This document shows positions 35,758 to 43,745 of a DNA stretch of 64,000 nt, piece after piece. Position 1 is the stretch's first letter, and every line of letters begins with the position of its first letter. Source of the stretch: Acidobacteriota bacterium (GTDB taxonomy: Bacteria > Acidobacteriota > Vicinamibacteria > Vicinamibacterales > UBA2999). Both the position numbers and the translations under genes were made by a program. The stretch lies in contig JAUYQQ010000011.1 in assembly GCA_030697165.1 (NCBI GenBank), positions 62,001-126,000 on the forward strand, given 5' to 3'. The notes beneath the pieces were generated by a model. It saw only the letters and a list, made by a program, of their open reading frames with translations, was not told where the DNA came from and searched no databases.

Positions 35758-36324
35758 TCACATCTCGAGGAAGTTGCGCAGAATGCGGCGGCCTTCGTTG
35801 GTCAGCACCGATTCGGGGTGAAACTGCACGCCGTGAATCGGCAACGTCCGATGGCGAATGCCCATGACGAGGTTGTCTTCCTTGGTTCGCGCGGTGATCT
35901 CCAGGTCTTGCGGCATGCTCGATTCGGCCACGATCAGCGAGTGGTAGCGGCCGGCCTGGAACGACGTGGAGATGCCGGCGAACACTCCCTGGCCGTTGTG
36001 CTCGACGGTGGAGGTCTTGCCGTGAATGGGCTGAGGCGCGCGCCTGACTTCCCCGCCAAACGCCAATCCGATCGCCTGGTGGCCGAGGCACACGCCCAGC
36101 ACCGGCATCCGCGGCCCGAACTCCTTGATGGCGTCGAGCGAGACGCCCGCTTGTTCGGGGCGGCCTGGGCCAGGCGAGATCACCACACGGTCGTGGCCAA
36201 GCGAGCGCAGCGTGTCGAGCGACACCTCGTCGTTGCGCCTGACGACCAGTTGCGCGCCAAGTTCACCCAGGTACTGCACCAGGTTGTAGGTGAACGAATC
36301 GTAGTTATCGATGACCAGGACCAT
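35758..36324 (-). CDS. trpG: Anthranilate synthase glutaminase subunit
   Basis: 188-residue class I glutamine amidotransferase that feeds ammonia to TrpE. Nucleophile Cys in PVLGVCLGHQAIG (about residues 77-89), His-Glu of the triad in VQFHPESVLT (about 169-178). It begins MVLVIDNYDSFTYNLVQYL, the family start. May also serve para-aminobenzoate synthase, as no separate pabA is seen here. Lies 6 bp after trpE. Confidence 0.96.
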   Translation of the reverse strand: MVLVIDNYDSFTYNLVQYLGELGAQLVVRRNDEVSLDTLRSLGHDRVVISPGPGRPEQAGVSLDAIKEFGPRMPVLGVCLGHQAIGLAFGGEVRRAPQPIHGKTSTVEHNGQGVFAGISTSFQAGRYHSLIVAESSMPQDLEITARTKEDNLVMGIRHRTLPIHGVQFHPESVLTNEGRRILRNFLEM

Positions 36325-36330
36325 GAATGC

Positions 36331-37803
36331 CTACAGTCCGGTCTGCGCCAGTTCCAGCGCCCGCAACATGGCGCGCGCCTTGTCCTTGGTCTCTTCGTAC
36401 TCCGCGGTCGGGTTCGAGTCGGCGACGATGCCGGCGCCGGCTTGGATGTAGGCCTTGCCGCCTTCCATCAAGATGGAGCGGATGGCGATGCAGAAGTCGA
36501 GGTTGCCGGCAAAGTCGAGATAGCCGACGGCGCCTGCGTACAGCCCGCGGCGGTCCGGTTCGAGCTCGTTGATGATCTGCATGGCGCGCACCTTGGGCGC
36601 CCCCGAGACCGTGCCGGCCGGGAAGCAGGACACCAGCGCGTCGAGCCGGTCGTTGCCCTCAGCGAGCTGTCCTTCGACCACCGATACCAGGTGCATCACG
36701 TGCGAATAACGCTCGAGCGCCATGAAGGTCGGCACGCGGACGGTGCCGTAGTCGCAGACGCGGCCAATGTCGTTGCGGCCCAGGTCCACCAGCATCACGT
36801 GCTCGGCCTTCTCCTTCTCGCTGCGCTTGAGTTCCTCGGCCAGCCGCACATCCTCTTCGTCGGTCTTGCCGCGCGGCCGGGTGCCGGCAATGGGATGCGT
36901 GACGGCGTGACGGCCCTCGACCCGCACCAGCATTTCCGGTGACGAACCGACGATCGAGCGGTCGCCCATGCGAATGAAGAACATGTAGGGCGACGGGTTG
37001 ACATGGCGCAGCGCCCGGTAGACCGTGAACGCATCGACGCCGACCTCGGCCTCGAAGCGCTGCGACAACACGACCTGGTAGACGTCGCCGGCGGCAATGT
37101 ATTCCTTCGCTTGCTTGACGATCGACTCGTAGGCTTCCTGGGTGAAGTTCGACACCAGCTTCAGCGCGTCGCCGCCGGCCGTGCGTTTGAGCGACAGCGC
37201 GCGATCGAGCTCGCCCTCGAGAAATTCGATCTTGGCGCACGCGAACTGGTACAGCGACTTCAGGTCTTCGTCGCCCGAGATGCGGGCGTTGGCGATCAAC
37301 AGGATGCGATGCTGCACGTGGTCGAACGCGAGCACCGTGTCGAAGAGCATGAAGCCGGCGTCATCGCGCTCCGACGTGCCCGCATCGGCGCGCGCCGTGG
37401 TCGGCTCGAACCACGCGGCGGTGTCGTAGCCCAGGTAGCCGACCGCCCCGCCGGTGAAGCGTGGCAGGCCCGGCACAAACGGCGACTGGAAGCTGTTCAT
37501 CAGGCCCCGCAGGGTCTCGATGAACGGTTGTTCGCTCTTGCTGGTGACCCCCGCCTTCTCGATCTCGGTCTCGCCATTCTTGCCGCGCAGGATCAGGAAC
37601 GGATCCTTGCCGAGGAACGAATAGCGCCCAACATGCTCGCCGCCCTCAACGCTCTCCAACAGGAACGCATAGTCGGAATGCTCGGCAATCTTCAGGAAGG
37701 CCGACACCGGCGTCAGCAGGTCGGCCACCAGTTCCTTGCACACCGGCACAAACGTGGCCCGCTTCGCGAGATCCACGAACTCTTCGAACGTCGTCTGCTT
37801 CAT
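36331..37803 (-). CDS. trpE: Anthranilate synthase component I
   Basis: 490-residue chorismate-using enzyme that commits chorismate to tryptophan. The tryptophan feedback motif LLES is present in YAFLLESVEGGEH (about residues 47-59). Catalytic blocks: GAVGYLGYD, VVLSQRFE, PIAGTRPRGKT (about 330-340), LVDLGRNDIGRV, and the C-terminal GTVSGAPKVRAMQII and QAGAGIVADSNPTAEYEET. The ATG at 37803 overlaps the aroDE stop by 4 bp. Activity is probably limited by Trp at the enzyme level as well as by the leader upstream. Confidence 0.96.
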   Translation of the reverse strand: MKQTTFEEFVDLAKRATFVPVCKELVADLLTPVSAFLKIAEHSDYAFLLESVEGGEHVGRYSFLGKDPFLILRGKNGETEIEKAGVTSKSEQPFIETLRGLMNSFQSPFVPGLPRFTGGAVGYLGYDTAAWFEPTTARADAGTSERDDAGFMLFDTVLAFDHVQHRILLIANARISGDEDLKSLYQFACAKIEFLEGELDRALSLKRTAGGDALKLVSNFTQEAYESIVKQAKEYIAAGDVYQVVLSQRFEAEVGVDAFTVYRALRHVNPSPYMFFIRMGDRSIVGSSPEMLVRVEGRHAVTHPIAGTRPRGKTDEEDVRLAEELKRSEKEKAEHVMLVDLGRNDIGRVCDYGTVRVPTFMALERYSHVMHLVSVVEGQLAEGNDRLDALVSCFPAGTVSGAPKVRAMQIINELEPDRRGLYAGAVGYLDFAGNLDFCIAIRSILMEGGKAYIQAGAGIVADSNPTAEYEETKDKARAMLRALELAQTGL

Positions 37804-39251
37804 TGCTTCTCCAATATGCCAAGCCTTGCGGCCGCGGCGTCTCGCATCACGCGATCGGCCGGCCGCTGCTCGGTCCACCACTCAAACTGGGCTTGCGCCT
37901 GCGCCACCAGCATGTCGAGGCCGCCAATCGTCCGGCAGCCCGCGGCGGCAGCGTCGCGCAGCAGCCGGGTTTGCGGCGGGTTGTAGACGAGGTCGTAGAC
38001 CAACTCACCGTCAAGCGAATGGCCGGCCGGCAGCGGCGACCGCTCAGTGTCGGGCGCGGTGCCCACGGGAGTGGCGTTCACGAGCAGGTCCCAGGAACCT
38101 GGCGCGGGTGGCCATTCACCGATGGCGGCACTGGTCAGGGCGGAAATCTCCCGGGCCTGCTCCGGCCGGCGGGCGCACAAGGTCACGTGGACCCCGGCCG
38201 CAGCCAGGGCGATCGCCACCGACCGGGCGGCGCCGCCGGCGCCGAGCACGGTCGCGCGCTTGTTGGGCAGCCGCATGGCCGATTCGAGGGGCGACAGGAA
38301 ACCGGCGACGTCGGTGTTGCAGCCCAGCCATTTCTTGCCGACCCGCCGCAACGTGTTCACCGACTGGATGCGGCGGCTGACCGGGTCGCATTCGTCGGCC
38401 CGCTCGAACGCCTGCACCTTGAACGGGGCCGTCACGCTGGCACCGGCGAGATTCACCACCTCGGCAAACGCCGTGAAGTCGTCGTAGTCGTGGGCTGCCA
38501 GGGGCAGGTACACCGCGTCGAGGTTGGCGGCGCGAAAAGCGGCGTTGTGCATCGACGGCGACACCGAGTGCGTCACGGGCTTGCCGACGACGCCGTAGAT
38601 GGCGGTGTGGCTGCCGATGCGCCGGAAGCGGAACTCATTCAGCATGCGCGGCAGATCGATCTGGCCGGGCGCGACCTGGTCGCCGGCGTAGGTCCAGCAC
38701 GACCCGAACCAACTCGCCAGGACGCGCGTGGCGATGCCCGCATCCCCCATGGCAATCAGGGCCATGGGCACCCGGGTCGCAAGGCCGATCGATCGCAGCG
38801 TGAGACAGTCGGCCAACCGCTGTGCCGTCACCGCCAGCTTGACCACCTCGGCGCCGCTGGCGAGCATGGCCTGCGCCTTGTCGTGCACATCCGCCGGCGT
38901 CCCCTCGAAATCGTGATGCGAGAGCACGATTCGCCGGCCGCCGGTCTGCGCCATCAAGTCGGCGCAACTGCCGTTCCACTCGAGGTCCACGAACTCGGCG
39001 CCGAGGGTGAGCGCCTCGGCGAGAATGCGCCGGCGCTCTTCTTCGCTGCCGGCGAAATGCCCGCCCTCGGACTTGGGGCGGCAGGTGACGATGACGGGCT
39101 TGCGGCGGCCGGCCAGGGCCGCGGCCGCACTGGGGTCGCGAACGGAGTCGAGCCGCAACTCCACCAGGTCGGCCTCGCCCGCCTGGTCACGGCGCGTACG
39201 CAGCTCGGCCATGGTGTCGGCCGTCACGGTCGCGCAGAGTTTCGCCTTCAT
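37800..39251 (-). CDS. aroDE: Bifunctional 3-dehydroquinate dehydratase / shikimate dehydrogenase
   Basis: 483-residue fusion doing steps 3 and 4 of the shikimate pathway. Residues about 1-215 are type I dehydroquinase: KLCATVTADT, VELRLDSV, catalytic His in IVLSHHDFEGTP and Schiff-base Lys in EVVKLAVTAQ. Residues about 220-480 are shikimate dehydrogenase: YGVVGKPVTHSVSPSMHN, the Lys of VTAPFKVQAF, GCNTDVAGF and the NADPH loop LGAGGAARSVAIAL. The fusion is best known from plants and some bacteria. First structural gene after the leader; its ribosome site (GGGGA, 7 bp upstream) is contributed by the 8-bp-period tract. Confidence 0.95.
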   Translation of the reverse strand: MKAKLCATVTADTMAELRTRRDQAGEADLVELRLDSVRDPSAAAALAGRRKPVIVTCRPKSEGGHFAGSEEERRRILAEALTLGAEFVDLEWNGSCADLMAQTGGRRIVLSHHDFEGTPADVHDKAQAMLASGAEVVKLAVTAQRLADCLTLRSIGLATRVPMALIAMGDAGIATRVLASWFGSCWTYAGDQVAPGQIDLPRMLNEFRFRRIGSHTAIYGVVGKPVTHSVSPSMHNAAFRAANLDAVYLPLAAHDYDDFTAFAEVVNLAGASVTAPFKVQAFERADECDPVSRRIQSVNTLRRVGKKWLGCNTDVAGFLSPLESAMRLPNKRATVLGAGGAARSVAIALAAAGVHVTLCARRPEQAREISALTSAAIGEWPPAPGSWDLLVNATPVGTAPDTERSPLPAGHSLDGELVYDLVYNPPQTRLLRDAAAAGCRTIGGLDMLVAQAQAQFEWWTEQRPADRVMRDAAAARLGILEKQ

Positions 39252-39254
39252 TCC

Positions 39255-39334
39255 AAAATCCCCAAGTCCCAAAATCCCTAAATCCCTAAATCCAGCATCC
39301 CAAAGCACCAGATCGCCAAATCACCAATCCACCA
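39255..39334. repeat. 8-bp-period tract between the attenuator and aroDE
   Basis: Ten consecutive 8-bp units on the plus strand, from AAAATCCC, CAAGTCCC, AAAATCCC, TAAATCCC, TAAATCCA to AAGCACCA, GATCGCCA, AATCACCA, ATCCACCA. On the mRNA strand the units read GGGATTTN and TGGTGANN. It lies in the transcribed leader and supplies the aroDE ribosome site. Confidence 0.8.
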
Positions 39335-39376
39335 AATAAAAAAGCGCCTCTTCCCTATCGGGTTGAAGAGGCGCTT
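39334..39376 (-). terminator. Intrinsic terminator of the trp/aro attenuator
   Basis: Perfect 12-bp stem AAGCGCCTCTTC / GAAGAGGCGCTT (39342-39353 and 39365-39376) with an 11-nt loop. On the minus strand it is followed by TTTTTTATTT, so it terminates leftward transcription heading into aroDE. It lies about 85 bp before the aroDE start and no complete gene ends there, which fits attenuation rather than the end of an operon. Confidence 0.85.
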
Positions 39377-39404
39377 CGGTCGAGCGTCGTATTACGCGTC
39401 GTGG

Positions 39405-39458
39405 TTATACGGACCGGCTAGCCTCTCCTGCTGGGCACCAATACCACCACGTACGCAC
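39405..39458 (-). CDS. trpL: Trp operon leader peptide
   Basis: Seventeen-codon ORF, predicted product MRTWWYWCPAGEASRSV, with GTG start and GGGAG (39463-39467) four bases upstream. Three Trp codons (TGG TGG TAT TGG, 39438-39449) and one Tyr codon sit together, as in ribosome-mediated attenuators. The start-plus-first-Trp segment (39446-39458) can pair with ACCACGACGCG just after the stop (39395-39405, one bulge). GGAGAGGC within the ORF (39421-39428) is complementary over 8 bp, one G-U, to the 5' arm of the terminator (39365-39372), a candidate antiterminator. Ribosome stalling when Trp-tRNA is scarce would then let transcription continue into aroDE-trp. The pairing scheme is by eye. Confidence 0.8.
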   Translation of the reverse strand: MRTWWYWCPAGEASRSV

Positions 39459-39533
39459 ACCGCTCCCGATCTGGTCGAAAGACCGGTTCCGAGGGGCGGT
39501 GAACAAGACTCGCGAGCGCATGTGAACGTCGAA

Positions 39534-39563
39534 AGGCTAACAGACCCAGTGTGTTGGCGTCAA
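39534..39563 (-). promoter_or_regulatory. Candidate promoter of the aroDE-trp-tyrA supraoperon
   Basis: On the minus strand TTGACG (39558-39563), an 18-bp spacer and TAGCCT (39534-39539). Start of transcription would be near 39527, giving about 70 nt before the leader ORF and roughly 190 nt to the terminator. Confidence 0.55.
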
Positions 39564-39606
39564 ACCGCGGAGGTGGCTGGGGCACTTGAGGCATCCCGTT
39601 CCGAGC

Positions 39607-39635
39607 TTGCTTCACCCGGGGGAACACCGTATAAC
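39607..39635 (+). promoter_or_regulatory. Candidate promoter of the S55-like gene
   Basis: TTGCTT (39607-39612), 17-bp spacer, TATAAC (39630-39635). Predicted transcript start near 39642, which excludes the ATG at 39638 and supports the ATG at 39668. Divergent from the trp/aro promoter, about 70 bp away. Confidence 0.55.
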
Positions 39636-39667
39636 CAATGTCAGCCGCCTTTTCATCAGAAACTTGC

Positions 39668-41524
39668 ATGTATTCACGCATTTTCGCGCTCATCGCCCTC
39701 GTGATCGGTTCCTTGGTCGCCGCGCCGCAGGCGCAGCTGGCCACGATGCCGCTTGATGAGGTCCGCCCTGGCATGGTCGGCGTCGGCCGCACCGTGTTTT
39801 CGGGCACCACCCTCGAGGATTTCAAGGTCCACGTCCTGGGCGTGCTGCGCAACGTGCTTGCCCCCAAGCGGAGCCTGATCCTGGCGCGGCTCGAAGGCGG
39901 GCCCCTGGCCAAGACCGGCGTGATCGCCGGCATGAGCGGCAGCCCGGTCTACATCGATGGGCGGCTGATCGGCGCCGTGTCGTATTCGCTCGGCCAGTTC
40001 TCGACAGAGCCGATTGCCGGGATCACGCCGATTGCCGAGATGATCGACGCGACCATGATGCCGGCGGCCGCGCGGGGTTCGCGGCCGGTGGCCATCGCCT
40101 GGCCGGCCACGCCCGCGCAGCTGATCAGCATCTGGTCCCAGGACCTGGGTCGATCGCGATCGTTCGTGGATGACCCGTCGCAAGCACTGGTCCTGTCGGG
40201 CGTGGCAGGCGAGGTCGGCCGCCTGGGATCGATGCTGAGGCCGATTGCGGTGCCCATGGTCGCCGCGGGCTTTGACCAGTCGGTCATGGATCCGATCTCG
40301 CCGGCGCTGGCCGCCGCCGGCTTCGTGCCGGTCTCTGGGGCGGGGCTGTCGAGTGCTGCGCAATCGCCGGGCACCACGACGGCCGGTGGCAACGACCGCC
40401 GGCTCGCGCCTGGAGACGCGGTGGGCGTGGCGCTGATGACCGGCGACTTCGAACTGGGCGCGACCGGCACGGTCACTCACGTCGATGGCGATCGCGTCTA
40501 TGCCTTCGGGCACCCGCTGTACAACCTGGGGCCGACCGAGTTCCCGATGACCAAGGCCCAGGTGCAGGTTGTGCTGCCCAGCTTGATGGCGTCGAGCAAG
40601 CTGGCTAGCTTTGGCGAGATTGTCGGCACGGTGCAGCAGGACCGCGCGACCGCGATTGCCGGACGCCTTGGCGCCGGCCCGTCGCTGATTCCCGTGTCGA
40701 TTACGCTGAACTCCGACCGGGGGCCGTCGCGGTCGTTCAACTTCGGCGTGGTCCGCGACTTCACCTTCACGCCGCTCCTCACGTATCTGACCGTCGCCAA
40801 CGTCCTCACGTCGTACGAACGCGGCGCCGGTCCTGCATCGTTTGCCATTCGCGGCACCGCGTCCATCAGGACGCAGGGCGATATCGCGTTCGAGGACATG
40901 TTCTCGGGCGAGCAACCTGCCGGGGGCGCCGCCGCCTACGTGGCTGGCCCGCTGACGGCGTTGTTGAAGAACGCCTCCGAAACCGTGGACGTCGATCGCA
41001 TCGACCTCGTGATCGATGCCAGCGAGCAGCAGCGCAGCGCCCGCATCGAGCGGGTCTGGCTCGACACGACCCGGCCCCGTGCCGGCCGTGATGCGGTGGT
41101 GAATGTCGCGATGCGCAACGCGCGCGGCGACGAAGTGATCAAGCAGGTGCCGATTCAGCTGCCGGCCAACGCTACCGGTTCGCTGCAGCTGATCGTGGCT
41201 GATGCCGCCCGAACGACCGCCGACGACCGCCGCGATACCCGCGGCGCCGACATGCAGCGCGTGTCGCAGTTGATGCGCACCTTCAACCGCGCCCGCCGCA
41301 ACAACCGTCTTTACGTCCGCCTCACCTCCCCCGACTCCGGCGCCGTCGTCAACGGCGAGCCCATGGCGGCGCTGCCGCCGTCGGTGCTGTCGGTGCTCGA
41401 AGCCGACCGCAACAGCGGCACGGTCGGTGTCCTGCGAACGACCACGCGCGGCGAGTGGGAATTGCCCCTCGATTTCGCCGTGACCGGTTCGCGCCAGTTG
41501 ACCCTCAACCTCGATCAACCTTAA
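39668..41524 (+). CDS. Secreted SpoIVB-type (S55) peptidase-like protein with reversed Ser/His order
   Basis: 618-residue exported protein. Signal peptide about 1-22. Residues 50-130 match the C-terminal part of the SpoIVB S55 peptidase domain, including GVIAGMSGSPVYIDGRLIGAV with the catalytic-type GxSGSP (Ser90/Ser92). Residues about 262-370 match the N-terminal part of that domain (GTVTHVDGDRVYAFGHPLYN, His282). In SpoIVB the His precedes the Ser, so the blocks are swapped here. The C-terminal 250 residues look like beta-rich domains. The next gene starts directly after its stop. Peptidase activity and substrate are unproven. Confidence 0.8.
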   Translation: MYSRIFALIALVIGSLVAAPQAQLATMPLDEVRPGMVGVGRTVFSGTTLEDFKVHVLGVLRNVLAPKRSLILARLEGGPLAKTGVIAGMSGSPVYIDGRLIGAVSYSLGQFSTEPIAGITPIAEMIDATMMPAAARGSRPVAIAWPATPAQLISIWSQDLGRSRSFVDDPSQALVLSGVAGEVGRLGSMLRPIAVPMVAAGFDQSVMDPISPALAAAGFVPVSGAGLSSAAQSPGTTTAGGNDRRLAPGDAVGVALMTGDFELGATGTVTHVDGDRVYAFGHPLYNLGPTEFPMTKAQVQVVLPSLMASSKLASFGEIVGTVQQDRATAIAGRLGAGPSLIPVSITLNSDRGPSRSFNFGVVRDFTFTPLLTYLTVANVLTSYERGAGPASFAIRGTASIRTQGDIAFEDMFSGEQPAGGAAAYVAGPLTALLKNASETVDVDRIDLVIDASEQQRSARIERVWLDTTRPRAGRDAVVNVAMRNARGDEVIKQVPIQLPANATGSLQLIVADAARTTADDRRDTRGADMQRVSQLMRTFNRARRNNRLYVRLTSPDSGAVVNGEPMAALPPSVLSVLEADRNSGTVGVLRTTTRGEWELPLDFAVTGSRQLTLNLDQP

Positions 41525-43729
41525 ATGACTCGTCGAACCCTGTTTGGCGCGGCCCTGGCCGCGGGCCTGCTCGCGGTGTCCACGCTGTCGGCCGCGCCGG
41601 GTTTCTGGCAGGCCGCGACCCAGGCCGATTTTCTCCGTGGCGAGGTCGACCAGTTGTCGATCGACGAGCACGGCCGGCTGACGCTCGGACCTGAACTCAC
41701 CCCGGTTCACGACCCCGGGGTGCCGTTCGTGTGGACCATGCTCACCACCGCCGATGGCTCGGTGTATCTCGGCACCGGCAACGACGGCAAAGTGATTCGC
41801 GTCGATGCCAAGGGCCAAGGCACCGTGTTCTTCGACAGCAACGAGATGGAAGTCCACGCGCTGGCGGCCGCACCGGGCGGCGGCCTGTACGTGGCCACGT
41901 CACCGGACGGCCGCATCTACAAGGTGGACGCCAAGGGCCAGGCCACGACCTTTTTCGACCCGGACGACAAGTACATCTGGTCGCTGGCCGTGGACCGCCA
42001 GGGCACCGTGTTCGCGGGTACCGGCGACAAGGGCACCGTCTATCGCATCAACAGCGACGGCAAGGGCGAGACGTTCTTTTCCACCAAGGCGACGCATGCC
42101 GTGTCGCTGGCGTTCGACGCCAGCAACCAGCTGCTCGTCGGCACCGGTTCCCCGGGGCGGGTCTTTCGAGTCGATAGCACCGGCAAGGGCTTTCTCCTGC
42201 TGGACACGCCCCTGCAGGAAATCCGCGCCCTGCGGGTGGATGCGAAGGGCGTGATTTACGCCGGCGCGCAGAGCAGCCGCGGTGCCGGCGGCGGCGATAC
42301 GTTAGCCGAGCCCGCAGTGGCGCCGCCAACGGTCACCCCCTCGATCCCGAACGTCTCGACCGAGATCACCTCCATCGCGGTGGTTGACATGCCGGCCGCA
42401 GCTCAGTCACCCACGGGCGACCGTCGCAACCAGACCGGCGCGATTTTCCGCGTGCAGCCCGATGGCCTCTGGGATCAGATCTGGGCGCCGGCCGAGGACG
42501 CCCCCTATGACATCGTCATCGAGCCCGATGGCGCCCTGCTCGTCGCCACCGGCGGCAAGGGCAAGCTCTATCGGCTCAGCGGAGACCCTGTTCGCGCGGT
42601 GCTCGTGACGCGCGTGCCGGCGCAGCAAGCGACCCAGCTGATTCGGACGGCCGACCGCACGCTGATTGCGACCTCGAATCCCGGACGGCTGATGGCCATC
42701 TCGTCGGCGCGCGCGGCGCGCGGCACGTTCGAATCGGACGTGAAAGACGCCCGCCTGGTATCGAGTTGGGGCGTGGTGGCCTGGAAGGCCGTGACGCCGG
42801 CAGGCGCCAAGGTGGAGGTCTTCACCCGCTCCGGCAACACCCGCACCCCGGACGAGGCGTGGAGTGCCTGGGCCGGCCCCTACGCCAGCGCCGACGGTTC
42901 CGCCATCACCAGCCCGAAGGCTCGCTATCTCCAGTGGCGTGCCGTGCTCACCGCTACCACCGCCAGTCCGGTGCTGACCTCGATCACCTCCGCATACCTG
43001 CCGCGCAACGTCAGGCCGCAAGTGGCCTCGATCACCGTGCACCCTCCCGGCACCGTGTTCCAGAAGCCCTTCTCGAGCGGAGAAACCGAGATCGCCGGTC
43101 TGGAAGACGAGGTGAGCGAGCGCCGCTCGGCGGCGGTCGGCACGCCCGGCCCCGGCGGCCCGGCGCTGGGCCGGCGCATTTACCAGAAGGGCCTGCAGAC
43201 CTTTGTCTGGAAGGCCGACGATGAGAATGGCGATGAACTGACCTACGACGTGTTTTACCGCCGCGAGGGAGAGACGGCCTGGCTGCCGCTCAAGCGCGAC
43301 CTGCGCGACACGCTGCTGGTGTGGGACACGTCATCGGTGCCGAACGGCACGTACGTCCTGAAGGTGGCCGCGTCTGATGCGCGGGCCAACCCGGCGGAGT
43401 CGGCGCTCGTCGGCGAACTGGAAAGCACCAGCTTCGAGATCGACAACGTCGCGCCGACGGTGCAAGCCGGCGCCGTGCGTCGCGATGGCACCGGATTCAT
43501 CGTGCCGGCCGAGATTCGCGACACCGACTCCGCCATCACCCGGGTGGAGTTCTCGGTCGACGCCCAGCGCTGGCAGCCGGCTTTTCCGCGCGACGGCATT
43601 CTCGACGCCCGCCAGGAGTTGTTCGAGATTCGGCTGGACGCCGGCGCGGCCGGGCGCACGCTGGTAATTCGCGCGATCGATGCGTTGGGAAATGTCGGGA
43701 CCGGGCAGGTCGTGATTCGCCTGCCCTGA
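41525..43729 (+). CDS. Secreted beta-propeller protein with C-terminal Ig-like domains
   Basis: 734-residue exported protein. Signal peptide about 1-24. Residues about 60-260 are at least five beta-propeller blades with the pattern GxVYxGTGDxGxVYRIxxxGKG (for example AGTGDKGTVYRINSDGKG, VGTGSPGRVFRVDSTGKG), continuing to about 400. The last 250 residues include FVWKADDENGDELTYDVFYR and SFEIDNVAPTV, fibronectin/Ig-like strands. ATG abuts the S55-like stop (TAAATG), so the two are translated together and may act as a pair at the cell surface. Ligand unknown. Confidence 0.8.
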   Translation: MTRRTLFGAALAAGLLAVSTLSAAPGFWQAATQADFLRGEVDQLSIDEHGRLTLGPELTPVHDPGVPFVWTMLTTADGSVYLGTGNDGKVIRVDAKGQGTVFFDSNEMEVHALAAAPGGGLYVATSPDGRIYKVDAKGQATTFFDPDDKYIWSLAVDRQGTVFAGTGDKGTVYRINSDGKGETFFSTKATHAVSLAFDASNQLLVGTGSPGRVFRVDSTGKGFLLLDTPLQEIRALRVDAKGVIYAGAQSSRGAGGGDTLAEPAVAPPTVTPSIPNVSTEITSIAVVDMPAAAQSPTGDRRNQTGAIFRVQPDGLWDQIWAPAEDAPYDIVIEPDGALLVATGGKGKLYRLSGDPVRAVLVTRVPAQQATQLIRTADRTLIATSNPGRLMAISSARAARGTFESDVKDARLVSSWGVVAWKAVTPAGAKVEVFTRSGNTRTPDEAWSAWAGPYASADGSAITSPKARYLQWRAVLTATTASPVLTSITSAYLPRNVRPQVASITVHPPGTVFQKPFSSGETEIAGLEDEVSERRSAAVGTPGPGGPALGRRIYQKGLQTFVWKADDENGDELTYDVFYRREGETAWLPLKRDLRDTLLVWDTSSVPNGTYVLKVAASDARANPAESALVGELESTSFEIDNVAPTVQAGAVRRDGTGFIVPAEIRDTDSAITRVEFSVDAQRWQPAFPRDGILDARQELFEIRLDAGAAGRTLVIRAIDALGNVGTGQVVIRLP

Positions 43730-43745
43730 GCGAGGAGTCGAAGGG

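Noticed and set aside
39395-39460. Alternative leader ORF starting at the neighbouring GTG (frame with CVRGGIGAQQ)
   Set aside because: It lacks Trp codons and has the same ribosome site; the Trp-rich frame matches attenuator logic.
39402-39638. Inverted 11-mer TGGTTATACGG / CCGTATAACCA as an RNA closing stem or operator pair
   Set aside because: One copy contains the -10 box of the S55 gene and lies upstream of the trp/aro promoter, so it is not in the leader RNA. A chance match over this distance is plausible.
39377-39667. 6S RNA, tmRNA, SRP RNA or T-box in the aroDE/S55 gap
   Set aside because: The gap first looked like a structured RNA gene, but no conserved core of these RNAs is seen. 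A leader ORF with Trp codons, promoter boxes and a terminator facing aroDE explain the signals better.
39674-41857. 727-codon minus-strand ORF opposite the S55-like gene
   Set aside because: His/Arg/Gly-rich without domains; plus-strand gene has a signal peptide and catalytic-type motifs.
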